The notes below the pieces were generated by a model. That model made no database searches. It was not told the origin of the DNA and saw only the letters and a list, made by a program, of their open reading frames with translations. A program made the position numbers and the translations under genes. Shown one piece after another: positions 50,301 through 60,596 of a stretch of DNA of 64,000 bases; the stretch's first letter is position 1, and every line of letters starts with the position of its first letter. This DNA comes from Apricaphanius iberus (lineage: Eukaryota; Chordata; Actinopteri; Cyprinodontiformes; Aphaniidae): NCBI GenBank assembly GCA_028564705.1, contig JAPXFQ010000344.1, positions 1,617,001-1,681,000 of the forward strand. Direction: 5' to 3'.

Positions 50301-53300
50301 CAAAAACTCATACCTAAGGACAATTTAGTGAGCCCAATTAACCTTTTGGAAGGTAGGAGGAAGCCAGTGTAGGTTAAATGTGGGAAGACTTAACACACCG
50401 CCCCCACAACGAAAACGTAACGATGTCAGCATCACGCTGTCTAGCATGCACCTTAAAATGTGTCAGTCAGTACGTTAACATGCACATCTAAATCCAGCTT
50501 TTGGGAGTAATTGGACTAAGGGCTTAACCCTTTTGACAGCCAAGTCCAAGTTTACATGTCACTCAGAAAATGTAATTATTGAATTAAGTATGTTCCACTC
50601 CACGACGATAGGTGGAATAAAGCGCCCCATCGTGTTAGCCTTTTACCGCTTAGCCTCGAGAGGCATATAGGCAGTAAACAGAGGCTGGCGACAGAGAAGC
50701 AGACGGATTAAAAACCAGATAAGGACAATCCACTGCCTCTACTGTACGTCAGTTCAAAAATGCACTGGTTGGCCGCTTAGATCATACCATCAGAAATGTT
50801 TTATTGCTAACTGTTGAGCAGAATTATAACATTAGGAAATTGCTGCGGTACTTTGTGCAAACATATGATAAGACTAACAACTCTAAGACTGCAATAGCTA
50901 AAAATAAAATGCGATAAACAGATTGATAAATACATGAGTGCAGGTAACGATCAGTGCAAATTCAAAGTATAAGGGCATCCATTCACGGCGCCATCATAGA
51001 TTGGAGAGGATATGTTCGTCTTAGCGGCCATATTCATCATTTACTACAACTGTTTTCTTATTGATTCACACATACATTTCTCATGTCCTCTCGAGGGGAC
51101 GAGCGAGTAAGGGCGGGGCAGGGGGTCGGTTGCAGAGAAATTCGATTCCCCAAGCATTATCTGGGCAGCTTAGTCCAATTTGTCAAACTTCAGTTCGCTT
51201 TAATTTAAGTCTGACTAAGGTGTACACATGCATTTCAAAAGTTTGACTTCAGTCAGACTGAGGACAATAATTTAGGTAATAATTTGGTTTTGTCTTGCTG
51301 CATGTAAACGCACTGAGTGTTGATAAGAAAATGGACGCATCTAAATCAAAAGTGTCCAAACTTGTTTGCTACAAGGGCCAAAATCATCAAGTCAAAAGTA
51401 GCCATGAGTCAAAAACACAAATAAGATTTTCTTTAACGTTATGAAAATTGTGGGATTTTTCTGCTTTACAATAAATTAAACAGGCAATATTTTTGAATGA
51501 AATACATAAAGTTGGAATTTTTGTAGAAAATTGAGTTTTAAAGGGTTGTAGATTCAAAACAGAAATAAATATTTTTAAATAGTTTTCAGATATTTCAGAG
51601 GGGCTAAAAAATCTGTTTCTCAACAGAAAGAACAGGGTTTGGGTCACTCATTATTTTTATGTGTTTTTGTTTGTCTCTACATCTCCTTTTGCATTAGTAG
51701 TTTAGGAATTAAATTAAAAAGAGAGCAAACAAATATGAATAGTTACTTCTTTTTGTGCCAATGATCATTTTCTTATCCTTTTAACTTGTCAACAAATAGT
51801 ATGCCCTTGTAAAAGAAAGTCTTAATCTGGATCATTTATTTGTGTTGTGGTAGTTGCAGAAAGTACCGATCTTACTGTAAGTGGTATTAAGGGCCGTGCA
51901 TAATGATTCCATTGGCAGTAAATGGCCCCTGGGACAAACTTTGGACATTCCTGATCAAAATAAAGTACAGTTCCAAAAGAAAGATTATTAGAGCCTACGA
52001 CTTGTGGCTGGGACAGAATGATCATCTTCTCACAGATCAGCAACTCTAATCATACAGCCAATTTCAGTGAAAGATGGCTCTACAAAAGAAAAGCTAACTG
52101 AAGGGAACCTGAATACAAAGGGTTTTTAGATTTGTGATATAACAGCTGCTGAAAACCATTTATCAGTTTATTTCCGTTTCACAATAACACAAATCTACGG
52201 AAATAAAAAAAAACAAAAAAAAAATTTTAAGTTTTAGCCTGAAACCATATGAAATATTTCCAAGGACCATGAAACAGTTGAATAGATATGGATTTTTTCC
52301 CCCCAGAATTTTCTTACCTGCTTCTGCTCCTCTCCCAGTCCATCCCACATGGAGGCGACTATTTTGGATACGTCTCCAAAGGTTGCGTTTGGATTCTGTC
52401 CCTTGATGGCAGCCTGGGTGTCTCTGAAGAACAAGGCATAGGCTGACACGGGCTTCGTTGGCTCGTTAGGGTCCTTCTTCTTCTTCTTCTTTTGGGGTTT
52501 GGGTTTGGGCTTGATCATCTCTGAAGACGGCCGTTTCTCACCTGTCATCTGGAAGACAGTCAGCGAACACACAACACGGAAATGGCTTATTGATACGGAA
52601 ACTAGTTTTAACATTTTCAAGTACAAAGAAAGAAAAAAACCTCCACCAAATGAATAATTGCACATCTGAAGAACGCCTATAAGACTGGGTCCAGGTGAAG
52701 CGTGTAAACTTAATTAACTCTATAATTTGATTGCTCAGTTCAATAACCAACGTTTGAATATTGCACCAATGTTTTACTGACAGGAACGCTTTCATGCACA
52801 GGCAGAAGTTGACAGAAATTGTCTTTTTTTTCTCTCTCTCCTACGGCACTTTGTCAGAAATATCATGTGCTAGTTGAATTTATCAGACCTTTTCAAATCT
52901 TTATTTTGCAGTTGCTCAGCAAGTCATAAATTCAGACTTTTCATGCCTGGGCTGAAGGGAATTTTAAATCGTCTGATGTATCTGCTCTGGCTTTGATGTG
53001 GTCTCAGAATGAATTGGAGAGAGCAAATGGAATTACTTACTGATAGAAGAGATGGTAATCATTTTTATTCACATGCGCCATGTGAAGCCCAGCAGAGAAA
53101 TATAGGCCTAGAAATATGTTTTTTAAACTAAAGCATCCCCCTTTTACTTATATTGTATCACTATGAACTGGCAGCTAAAAAGACAGGAATCTGAAACATT
53201 GATGAGGTGGCAAAGTCAGTTATACACTCATCTGCATTGCTCTGGCTGGAAATTGAGCAGTAAAAGTTTGTGGCAACTGTACATAAACAGGATTGAGTTA

Positions 53301-54635
53301 AAGATCGAGTTAAAGATCTGCTTTTGTTGAAAGGAAAGTTAACAAAAGCAGGATTTAGAGTCAGGCTTTAAAACTGAACATGAATGTGAAGGAACAATGG
53401 AGATGAAAACAAGTGGTAGGAAGTGCATGATTTTCAGACAAAAACTATCCAGTTTGTTATTGAAAAACTTTTACATAATGATGTCTAATACATTTTATTT
53501 ATCTCTGAAAAAAAAAATCATTCACAGGTTACCAGAAAAATGTGTATTGTTATGCATTAAAGAAAATATAAAAATATAAAACTAGGACTGATTTTTGTAT
53601 CTTTGCAATAAATTAGTACACAATACCATCTAATATCTATTATAAACATCTGAGTTTTGATTCAGCAAAGTATTTTATATTTCTCGATTCTCAGCTAGTC
53701 CTTGACAGATGTACTAGTATGTTTTTGAGCACAGTTCTTCCCTAGGTTATATTTTCTTACAGAGGGTCAGCCAAAAAAAAGTAGAATCCGATGATGGAGT
53801 GAAAGCCAGTCCCTGCTGCTGTAAACCTTTCCCAAACCATGACACATCCACCTTGATTCCTCACAGTTTGCATGACTATCTTTTACTGGCAAGCTGTACT
53901 TCACTTATGTGAAACATGTCCTTTGTTTTGGTGTATGAATAATACAAAATTAGACAAATTTCTCCAAAAAACATAATTCAAGATGTCCTGACCTTAGCTA
54001 CTTCATCTGTGGCAAACTTTAGACTGGTCTTGATTGTCTTACAGATGATTTTTTTCCTTGCTGCTGTCTTTCTATGAAAGTTAAACTCTTGTTGCTCTCT
54101 TTCTGATTTATAAAGGGCCTGTTTTCAAAATTTAACCAAGAACCAACCAAACATGGCAAGACATTAGCTAAACCAATTACTTAATCAGATAGTTACGCAC
54201 ACATGAATGCGATGTTACAATTCTAATGTCAAGTCGAGTAAAATGACTGAAAACACAAATAATTCTTAATTCCTCCAAAACCGTCACTGTTCGATTCAGT
54301 GAGCCATTTCAGACAAGCCTCTGCCTCCATCTCCGATACTAAAGAAGCCACATCAGTACCTTTGATTGAGGATCTGTCTCCTCTTCCTGATTGGAGCTTG
54401 AAGGGGAGGGTGTGGCTGATTTACTTCCGGGAGGTGAGGGGGAACCATGAGGCAGTGCGCTCCGGCTGACCTGAGGGTTTAGCTGAGACAGTGCACTCAT
54501 GGGGTTGGGCAGTATCGGAGGTGAGCTGTTTATCATGTGGTGGTTACGGGCAGGATCATAATGAGCGCCGTCAGGGTGCTGGTGATGGTGTTGCTGTTGG
54601 TGGTGGTGGTGGTGATGCAAAGCCATCTCCTGCAT
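38338..54635 (-). CDS. tox2: TOX high mobility group box family member 2, last six coding exons (5' partial)
   Basis: TOX proteins are nuclear HMG-box factors that bind structured DNA and modulate transcription; TOX2 is known in lymphoid and endocrine contexts in mammals. Exons 54635-54360, 52548-52318, 44634-44554, 41085-40678, 40582-40434 and 38380-38338 (minus strand) join in frame to 395 residues. The HMG box spans the second and third exons, preceded by a lysine-rich nuclear localisation stretch; a Pro/Gln/Ser-rich C-terminal region follows. TFGDVSK, MSALSQ upstream of [23 protein letters not shown] after the box, and [12 protein letters not shown] plus RDKPLYLT at the end favour TOX2 over TOX, TOX3 and TOX4. 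About 130 or more N-terminal residues, including the start, are not in the recognised exons. Confidence 0.92.
38381..40433 (-). other. tox2: tox2 last intron
   Basis: 2.05 kb. It holds copy B of the local duplication and a LINE-like tail at about 39030-39090; the rest shows nothing I can name. Confidence 0.85.
39172..39477. repeat. Local duplication, copy B
   Basis: Direct-orientation relative of 36695-36985, 2.48 kb away, with an extra AT-rich insert near 39320-39380. It lies in the last tox2 intron, with the terminal exon between the two copies. Confidence 0.75.
40434..40582 (-). CDS. tox2: tox2 penultimate coding exon
   Basis: After the acceptor ccccttcag the exon encodes [20 protein letters not shown] and continues to [17 protein letters not shown], ending with two bases (AG) of a serine codon. 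QQ-GF-x-LQ-x-x-Y-Q-TI is shared with TOX. The donor gtaagt is a perfect consensus, so the TAA that appears just inside the intron is not the gene's stop. Confidence 0.92.
40678..41085 (-). CDS. tox2: tox2 exon: Pro/Gln/Ser-rich C-terminal region
   Basis: The 408-nt exon (136 codons, phase 0) encodes [20 protein letters not shown], then blocks [34 protein letters not shown] and [16 protein letters not shown]. The Pro, Gln and Ser content fits a transactivation region; it is predicted to be disordered. SISASPP and LHxHQQLSL correspond to the human TOX2 blocks LSASPP and LHQQLSL. The donor is gtacag. Confidence 0.93.
41735..42055 (-). repeat. Copy of common interspersed repeat, inverted
   Basis: Reverse complement of the family at 11934-12285: cctcccacagttcaaaaaca, ataattggtctctctaagtt, gtccttaggtattagtgtgt and the end gttggatggttggac are all in order. 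Fairly diverged. Confidence 0.7.
42640..42795. mobile_element. Right half of a MITE related to 50468-51315
   Basis: ttggactaaggtgtatatat, gcatttcaaaagtccgattc and cttgctgcatgttaacacac follow the right end of the MITE at 50468-51315 closely (gactaaggtgtacacatgca, cttgctgcatgtaaacgcac). The left half is missing. Confidence 0.6.
44554..44634 (-). CDS. tox2: tox2 exon: end of HMG box
   Basis: This 81-nt exon encodes [20 protein letters not shown] and RASLVSK, helix 3 of the HMG box and the segment after it. The K-A-L form matches TOX2 and TOX3 and not TOX (K-Q-L). The first residue is Ser where other family members have Ala or Val. It is separated from the first half of the box by a 7.7-kb intron. 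Confidence 0.95.
45623..45708. mobile_element. Terminal fragment of a Tc1-like element
   Basis: ccttccaaaagtattcatac, ccattctcacaaaagt and gtgatagactaacacaaagt form the well-known terminal repeat of a fish Tc1-like family, whose decayed body occurs at 48050-48935. Only one end is present here, joined directly to another repeat containing accaataccaatacttct. Confidence 0.65.
46110..46200. mobile_element. Short hAT-like terminal fragment
   Basis: Read inverted it begins acaggggtgccaataatgtg, with gcccataggccaaagttgcc; the caggggtg start followed by GGCCC-type blocks is the end of a common fish hAT-like repeat. The other end was not found. Confidence 0.4.
48050..48935 (+). mobile_element. Degenerate Tc1-like transposon
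   Basis: Follows the typical order: gtataaatccatctgtccgt and gaaggcctcaaaggcttgtt near 48145, the start region of the transposase around aagaccaagaaacagtg, gaaacatggtggtggcagct at about 48672, and the right end ctactttgtgttaatctatt at 48899-48918. Frames on both strands are interrupted, so no transposase can be made. Confidence 0.75.
50270..50445 (+). repeat. Fragment of common interspersed repeat
   Basis: aggacaaacaacc, acctaaggacaatttag, caattaacc and ggaggaagccagtg are shared with 11934-12285. It ends directly before the MITE at 50468. Confidence 0.6.
50468..51315. mobile_element. MITE, 848 bp, imperfect terminal inverted repeats
   Basis: Left end cagtacgttaacatgc and inverted right end cagtgcgtttacatgc differ at three positions; both sides are flanked by the trinucleotide agt (50465-50467 and 51316-51318). 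A 3-bp duplication is characteristic of PIF/Harbinger elements, which is the likely mobiliser by inference. There is no transposase. Confidence 0.6.
51352..51952. mobile_element. hAT-like MITE, about 600 bp
   Basis: Left end gtgtccaaacttgtttgcta and, inverted, right end aggaatgtccaaagtttgtc share GTCCAAA and a GGGCCA block. Flanks aatcaaaa (51344-51351) and gatcaaaa (51953-51960) agree at seven of eight positions, as expected for a hAT 8-bp duplication. It lies 36 bp from the previous MITE. Confidence 0.6.
52318..52548 (-). CDS. tox2: tox2 exon: nuclear localisation signal and first part of HMG box
   Basis: The 231-nt exon encodes [20 protein letters not shown], a run of lysines, then [20 protein letters not shown] and [20 protein letters not shown] to GLGEEQKQ. 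These are helix 1 and helix 2 of the HMG box. Family members have Q where this protein has T in NEPTKP. Acceptor and donor (ttccag, gtaaga) are canonical and the phase is 0 at both ends. Confidence 0.96.
52549..54359 (-). other. tox2: tox2 intron
   Basis: 1.8 kb, AT-rich, no recognisable repeat; the stretch 52940-53060 is somewhat more balanced in composition. Confidence 0.85.
54360..54635 (-). CDS. tox2: tox2 exon: His/Gln tract and Ser/Pro region
   Basis: After the acceptor ctctcatcccag this 276-nt exon in phase 0 encodes [20 protein letters not shown], then [31 protein letters not shown], and [20 protein letters not shown] with EETDPQSK before the donor gtactg. The initial Met is internal: the human counterpart reads I-Q-E-M at this position. 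The His/Gln tract has no counterpart that I recall in human TOX2. MSALSQ and the Ser/Pro block are family hallmarks. Confidence 0.92.
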
Positions 54636-56381
54636 CTGGGATGAGAGAAGAACACCAGCTTTACTATCTTCTCTGCTCTGAGCAAAATATGTTGCCAATT
54701 AGCCAAATGTGCAAATAATTTTAGGGGGAGATGACAATGTTGATGTGTTATAGTCTGTATGGTGAATTAAGAAAACGGTACAGGTCTAATATAGACCTGA
54801 AACCTTTAATCTTTACCCGTACATTCCAGAATTTAAAAATGTTTCCTCAAAGTTTTTTTATTTTGGGGGGGATGTAATTTAGCAATGCCCAAGTTATTAA
54901 AATGTTTTACTTTCTTTTCTGAGTGTGGTGGAATGAAAATGTTGGTGTGTAGTAATTAGTCCGAAAGCGTCTATTATCCTCTGTAAAGCCATTAATCTGG
55001 TTTCAGGAAACACATAAAAAATTCTGATCGGAACAGCATCACACACACCCATTAGCGCTGTAGGTTCCTGCTAGACAAAAAAAATAAATAAATACTAAAA
55101 AAAACTAATGTAACTTTTTTATTTTCTCATTTCACTTGTTGGTTTCTGTGCTGTTTTTTTCTTATTTTGTTAATTTCAGTTCCTCACACTCAGCTTTGCT
55201 TTAGCTTACTCTTTTTGTGGCATTTATATTTGATCTTCATACAATTTCGAGGCATTTAACCAATGGTCTGTTCTAATTTGATACCATATCAAGTAACTTA
55301 CACAAAAATGCAGTCAATTTGAGTTTTCTGGCTGTCAAGGAAAGACATCAGAACTGTTTTTATAGGCAGAAAGATTTTGTCAGCGTACAAAGTCAATCCA
55401 AAAGCCATGAGAGGAGTAATTTCAAACTCAACAGTTGTAGCCACACAGGCTGAGACTGCAGGCAGATCAATGGTGGCACAGAACCATTGTAGAACCAGTA
55501 CTTTGGAGAGAAGACATTGGACATCCAGCTAAACCTACACTAGTGCAATTGAGATGTTGGTGATAAATATTTACCTCCTTACACCTAATATCACATCAGC
55601 TATTCTCATGCTCTGCAGCTGAAGCCTACCACCTCCCTCTTGCCTGTTATGAGCTCCTTCACACACTTTTAAGGTTGATTCTGATTACTTTTTTGCATAT
55701 AAATTAACTGGTGAATACAATTTTAGAACATGTCAGATGGTTTTATATTGAAATAATCACTGTAGATTGCAGCAGTTAAAAAAATCAACAACTGAGCAGT
55801 TAGCATCTTAAGCATGACTGTGACACAAACCAAACTGTTGAATCATTTTTCTACAGTTAAACAGATACAGTGGGGTTCTCCTTTGAGTAAAAAATGGTTC
55901 AAATATTTAACTGGTGACAGTGCTTTCTTAGGAGCAGATCCTGTTTCAACTAGAACAAACATTCTACTAGAACTATATTAGTACCAGCCTGTAGCCTGTC
56001 CAGAGGTGGATATCTGTAAATAGCTAAGACTGGACTCATGGTGGGCAATTAGTCTACTTTAAATGTTATGTGTGCTTGAGTTACTTTAACTTTTTATCAG
56101 CACAATCTAAAGGGATATTCCACCCCTAAGTAAAAACGTGTCTGTCACCAAACTCCGCAGAGTTAGATAAGTGATAAAAAGCATTTGCAACCAGCCCAGT
56201 AATTCCCCTGATCTGACAGCAGTCTGTTTGCTTTAGCTTAGCATAAACCAATGGAAGTGGATGGGAAGATCCCATTCACTTGGGAATATGGCAATAGATA
56301 CATTTTGACTTAAAGTAGGGGCTCAATATCAAGAAAAAAAACCATGAAAATATTTACTTTCAATGACCTGCATAAATTATT

Positions 56382-56470
56382 ATAATATCAAAATGTCACA
56401 TTTTGATATTATGGATTAAATAATATCAAAATGTTAGGGATTCGTTAGGGATTTAATCTAATCCCTAACG
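56382..56470. repeat. Cluster of two palindromes
   Basis: ataatatcaaaatgt (56382-56396) and its exact reverse complement (56398-56412) are separated by one base. A second perfect pair, cgttagggat (56443-56452) and atccctaacg (56461-56470), follows, and a third direct copy of the first arm lies between them. Together they could fold into adjacent hairpins. Confidence 0.9.
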
Positions 56471-57094
56471 ACGGATTAGATTAAATATTTGGTAGGGTAT
56501 ATTTTAATTGTCATACATGCGAATTGTTTGTGCAAATAATATTTTCAGCTGTTGGCTTGACTTCCATTGCCCTCAACCCTCACAGTACAAAGTATGTGTT
56601 TTGTGATCATAATTGATACTCAAGGTCGGGATCAGAACATTCAGTAACAGTGAGGCAATCAAATGTTTTATTCTTATTGTGTGGCCCAAAGAAGCAGAAA
56701 TAGCACTGGAATATTCAATACTCATCACAAAGAATGCAAAAGCATTTTTGACTACTTTCTTCTTTTGGTCCTTAAAAATTGCCATAAAGAGTTTACAAAT
56801 CCTGCTCTGAATGCTGGACACATCCCCAGCATGAAGTAGTGCTGGTACAGAACTAACAGCAGCTGGATGGGAAACCTTTGTAAACTTCATCTTTTGTTTA
56901 TGAGTGAAACTGGCAATATCAGGACGTTTGGCATAACAGGATTTATGTACAAAAATAAACTATAATCCTAGCCCAAAAATCAAAAATAAGCTCTTAGTGA
57001 TGCAATGATGTTACTCCAACGTAGTTTATTAAAGAACTGAAGCCATTATGTAACAGGACCAGTGAGAGCAGCCCTGGTAAAATGTTGTAACTAG

Positions 57095-57385
57095 GAATGC
57101 AACGATACCAATTTTTTCAAACCAATACGATACCCATACTTTGATCTGAGTACTTGCCAATACCTAGTACCAATACCGATACTTCTACCACACAAAAAAT
57201 GCAATGAATTGGAATAAAGTACTATTTTCTTCTCTGCTTGTTACAAAAAATGATTGTTACTTATCTGAAACATTTTTTTATAAAAATCCTCACAAAGCAA
57301 AAATTCAAAGGTAACATTTAAGAAACATTTTCTGTGAAATTATTGTAGTTTCCACTGATACCAGCATCGGTATTGGTGCATCATC
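57095..57385. mobile_element. Repeat with GATACC-type ends, probably hAT-like
   Basis: Left portion aatgcaacgataccaatttt, with accaataccgatacttctac, and right portion ccagcatcggtattggtgca look like degenerate inverted ends. Part of it (accaatacc..acttct) recurs at 45705-45725. Boundaries and duplication are unclear. Confidence 0.4.
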
Positions 57386-60240
57386 GGCATGCCACTCTGC
57401 ATATGGCTTTGATTTACAGTTTTAGTGAACATGAAATACTAAAGCTAAAACAACTGAAAGTAAATGGAAAGATATATTTGAATTTACAATTCAATCTTTT
57501 GAATTCCATTGTTTTAGCTATTGTTGTTTTGTTTTCCATCCTAGCACAATGAGTCACCCAAGGAACTGTTTTCTTGGCAATACATGATTGTATCACTATC
57601 TGAAGATGCATTACTTGAAATTAAAAATAATCTTTTATTAAAGATTTTCTTTTTTACAGTTATTCCTGTTAACTTCCGATGACCTCTTAAGAAATTCTGA
57701 TCCTCTTGAGAGAAAAAAAAATACAGCAATTCTAAAACTTAATTGTTTGTGAAGAAGGACTTCAGTTCCTGTGGATGAAAATGAATTCTTAAGAAGCCAG
57801 AGCTTTCAGCACCTGGTGAAGCAATCACTGAGCCAATGATATTGATCAACAATCCCATCAGCCCCCTGTAGGTACATTATGCTCACCGTGTGCAGTGAAG
57901 TAAGAAAAAAATTACTTAGTGCCGCGTCAAACAACACCTTTTTGCAATAACTGGGATCACGAATAGAAGCAAAAGTGGTGTTCACAGCTGGAGAAAGAGC
58001 CCTGCATGAAGAATACCCTGCAATAATTACAGAGACATGCTCTCACAAAGTTCTGGTCTTAGCTATCTTTAATCTTCAATAATAACCGGATCAAAAGCTC
58101 TCCTTCAAGATTCATGCAGACATAGCATGAGCATGGAGCAAAGGATGCTTTTAATGCAGGCATAAATGGGAATGTTTGGTAATTTACAGATCAGAAAGTG
58201 ATGAGCTTGCATTTGTTAGCTCTTTTAAACATTTATGAGTTAAATAATACATAACACATTAGTGCAGTGCTAAAAAGATCAAATTGAAAGGGCCCGAGCA
58301 TATGAAGTCTTGATAAACACGAGCTGAGGTTCAGAGGAGAAGGTTTGGTTCTCTAATCATAATTGGTCCCAGTAGATTGCTAGAATAAAAATGGACTACA
58401 AAGTAATGTTGTGCACTTCTCTGGCCTGCTTTCAAAACTCATAATATTCACACTACATTAGATTCTGCATTTGCCTCAGCAGCTGCTCACAAAAGCCAGC
58501 CCCGAACAAAGACATTCCTCTTGCATTTCAAATAACCAAGCTGTAACCTCCCCCATCCATAGAAATATCTGACTTCCAATCATGATTTAAAACATAATAA
58601 CTACACAACTTGAAACATGAGAAAATAGTGATGGCAAAATAAGCAGTTAAGAAAACAAGGAGTGTAAAATAAATGGGTGGGAAAAAAGAAATACAATCTA
58701 ACATTTTTTTCCATATGGTACTTGTTAGAGGATTCTCCCTATGCAAGTAGGATGAAAAAAAAAACAATTAATCAAACAAGAATGGCCTGTCATTGCTGTG
58801 GCAGATGCATTTCCATAGCAACTGCCTCCTAGCAAAATTTTCACCCTTTAATCTGAGTCACACCATGTTTAATATAAACAAGAAGCAAGAGTTATGCAAA
58901 GCAGTCCAGGAAAAGGAGAGCAATGCTGCATGGTGAAATTTTTTTATCTGGCTGCAACAGAATACACAACAACAAAACATATACTCTGGAATATACATAA
59001 ATACTTTATCTTCCCCTGTGGATTAATATCAGAAATTATTGTTGATCTTTTATTTCAAGTTAAAGTTTTTATTAAATTCATCTGAGTGCCTTAAGCTTAC
59101 TTTAAAGTTTTAAAATATTACTACCAATTTCTGATGTATAATCATAACTATTCATGTGTGTTCCTTAATTCATGAAGTCCTTACAATCTATATAAACAAG
59201 TAAATAAATTATTACACCACAAATGCATAACTATTTAAAAAATATCCTACTGTCTCAAAAACTAATTCTAAGCCTCATTTTACAATTCTTATCTCTTGCT
59301 CAAATCTCTGTCACTGTGTTAATTTAATTCCTATAATACTCCCAAAGTTCATTTTACAATTGAGTGCTTTTAATTTTTGCTTTCAGCTGTATAAGGAAGA
59401 AAAAACAAGAGGTTATCACAAAGAGCCATCAAGCTCAGGCTAAATAAAACAGGCTGCAGACAGCTGTGCAAATATTATGAAAGAATCAGATAAAGGTGGC
59501 TGGTTGCCATAAGTACTGTATGCTAGTTCCTAATGGTGTCTTTCAAATTGCAAGGTAAAAGTGCACAAATAACAACTATATTTAATTGTGCTTTGCTCTC
59601 TTTGTTTTCTGAATAACTGCTGATAATGTAGCATAGACAAAAAGAGGATGGTTATAACTTCTAAATTAATAGGTTTACACCTGTTTAAGCAAACAAAAAC
59701 CCAAAATAATTTGAGTAGAAAAGATCTGAACACACTTTAAATTTTCTACAATGTGGGAAATTGATCACTAGAAGAGAAAACAGGCAGGAAAAAGGGGTTT
59801 ATGGTGTTAACGTTAGCCAAAGTAGCCAACATTTGCATTCCCTTTCTGTTGTCAATTTATTATTTTATAGACAGTGTGTTTTTTTCTCCAGTTTTATGGA
59901 GTAGTGCTAATATTTCCTTACCGTATATTGGCAGCTTTTCATCAGCTGTATATGTTAGGAAATTTCTTTCTCTGTGCCAGAAAATAGTCATGGTTTGGAT
60001 ACCAGAGGAGAACCAATTAATCGTCTATTAAAGGTGATGGTTGGGATTTTTTGAAGTGCTGTTTTGTAAAGTTTGTAATTCTTCCCTTACCACACACATT
60101 TTATATCACATATCATATTGGTTATATGGCAAACTTTATGTAAATTAATTTTCAGAGCAGTATGATTAATTTGAGCAATTTAAAACCTCTTAAACTGACA
60201 CCTTTAATTTTTGAAATCCGTGTTATTACAATAAGGTTAT

Positions 60241-60425
60241 TTAAATGGGAGCTGCCATCTGTTTCAGTCTGTGTTTATGTTTAGACACTACCAGCAAGCA
60301 ACAGGCACAAGTGTCTTGTCCAAGGACACAATGGACGAAGCTGGGATTCGAACCAGCAACGCAATAAAATTCCACCACCTGAGTCACGGTCTCCCCATAG
60401 CCGTGCCCATTGTGGGTGGATACAT
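60241..60425 (-). mobile_element. tRNA-derived SINE
   Basis: On the minus strand there is a B-box ggttcgaatcc (plus-strand 60344-60354) preceded by a tRNA-like region and followed by tgtgtccttggacaagacac, the tRNA-unrelated block of a common teleost SINE. The A-box region is degenerate and no cloverleaf is complete, so it is not a tRNA gene. Confidence 0.65.
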
Positions 60426-60429
60426 GCTT

Positions 60430-60596
60430 AATGACGGACCTACACCAAAATGTAATCACTTGTTCCTGGTCCCATTGCCGAAACTTCCTGAAAATCTCAT
60501 TGTAATCTCTCAATAACTTTTGGAGTTATATTGCTAACACAGACAAAGACAGACAGATGGGCACGGAAACATATACCTCCTGGCGGAGGTCAAAAA
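60430..60596 (+). mobile_element. LINE 3' end fragment
   Basis: cctgaaaatctcattgtaat, ttttggagttatattgctaa, cagacaaagacagaca and the terminal cctcctggcggaggt are the 3' end of a very common fish LINE family. It directly abuts the SINE, so the pair could be an old compound insertion. Confidence 0.6.

Larger units (their letters stand above)
44635..52317 (-). other. tox2: tox2 intron splitting the HMG box
   Basis: This 7.7-kb intron carries Tc1 debris, repeat copies and two MITEs listed separately. Stretches at 44800-45600, 46380-47650 and 49000-49700 are non-repetitive; the last, rich in TAAT and ATAAA motifs with a GC-richer core at 49490-49650, is a candidate conserved non-coding element. 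Confidence 0.85.

Noticed and set aside
56573..56890. 105-codon minus-strand frame as a missing tox2 exon
   Set aside because: It has none of the TOX N-terminal motifs, and an overlapping plus-strand frame is also open; chance or repeat-derived.
60344..60354. tRNA gene suggested by a B-box
   Set aside because: The A-box and cloverleaf are incomplete and the flanking block is the tRNA-unrelated body of a fish SINE.
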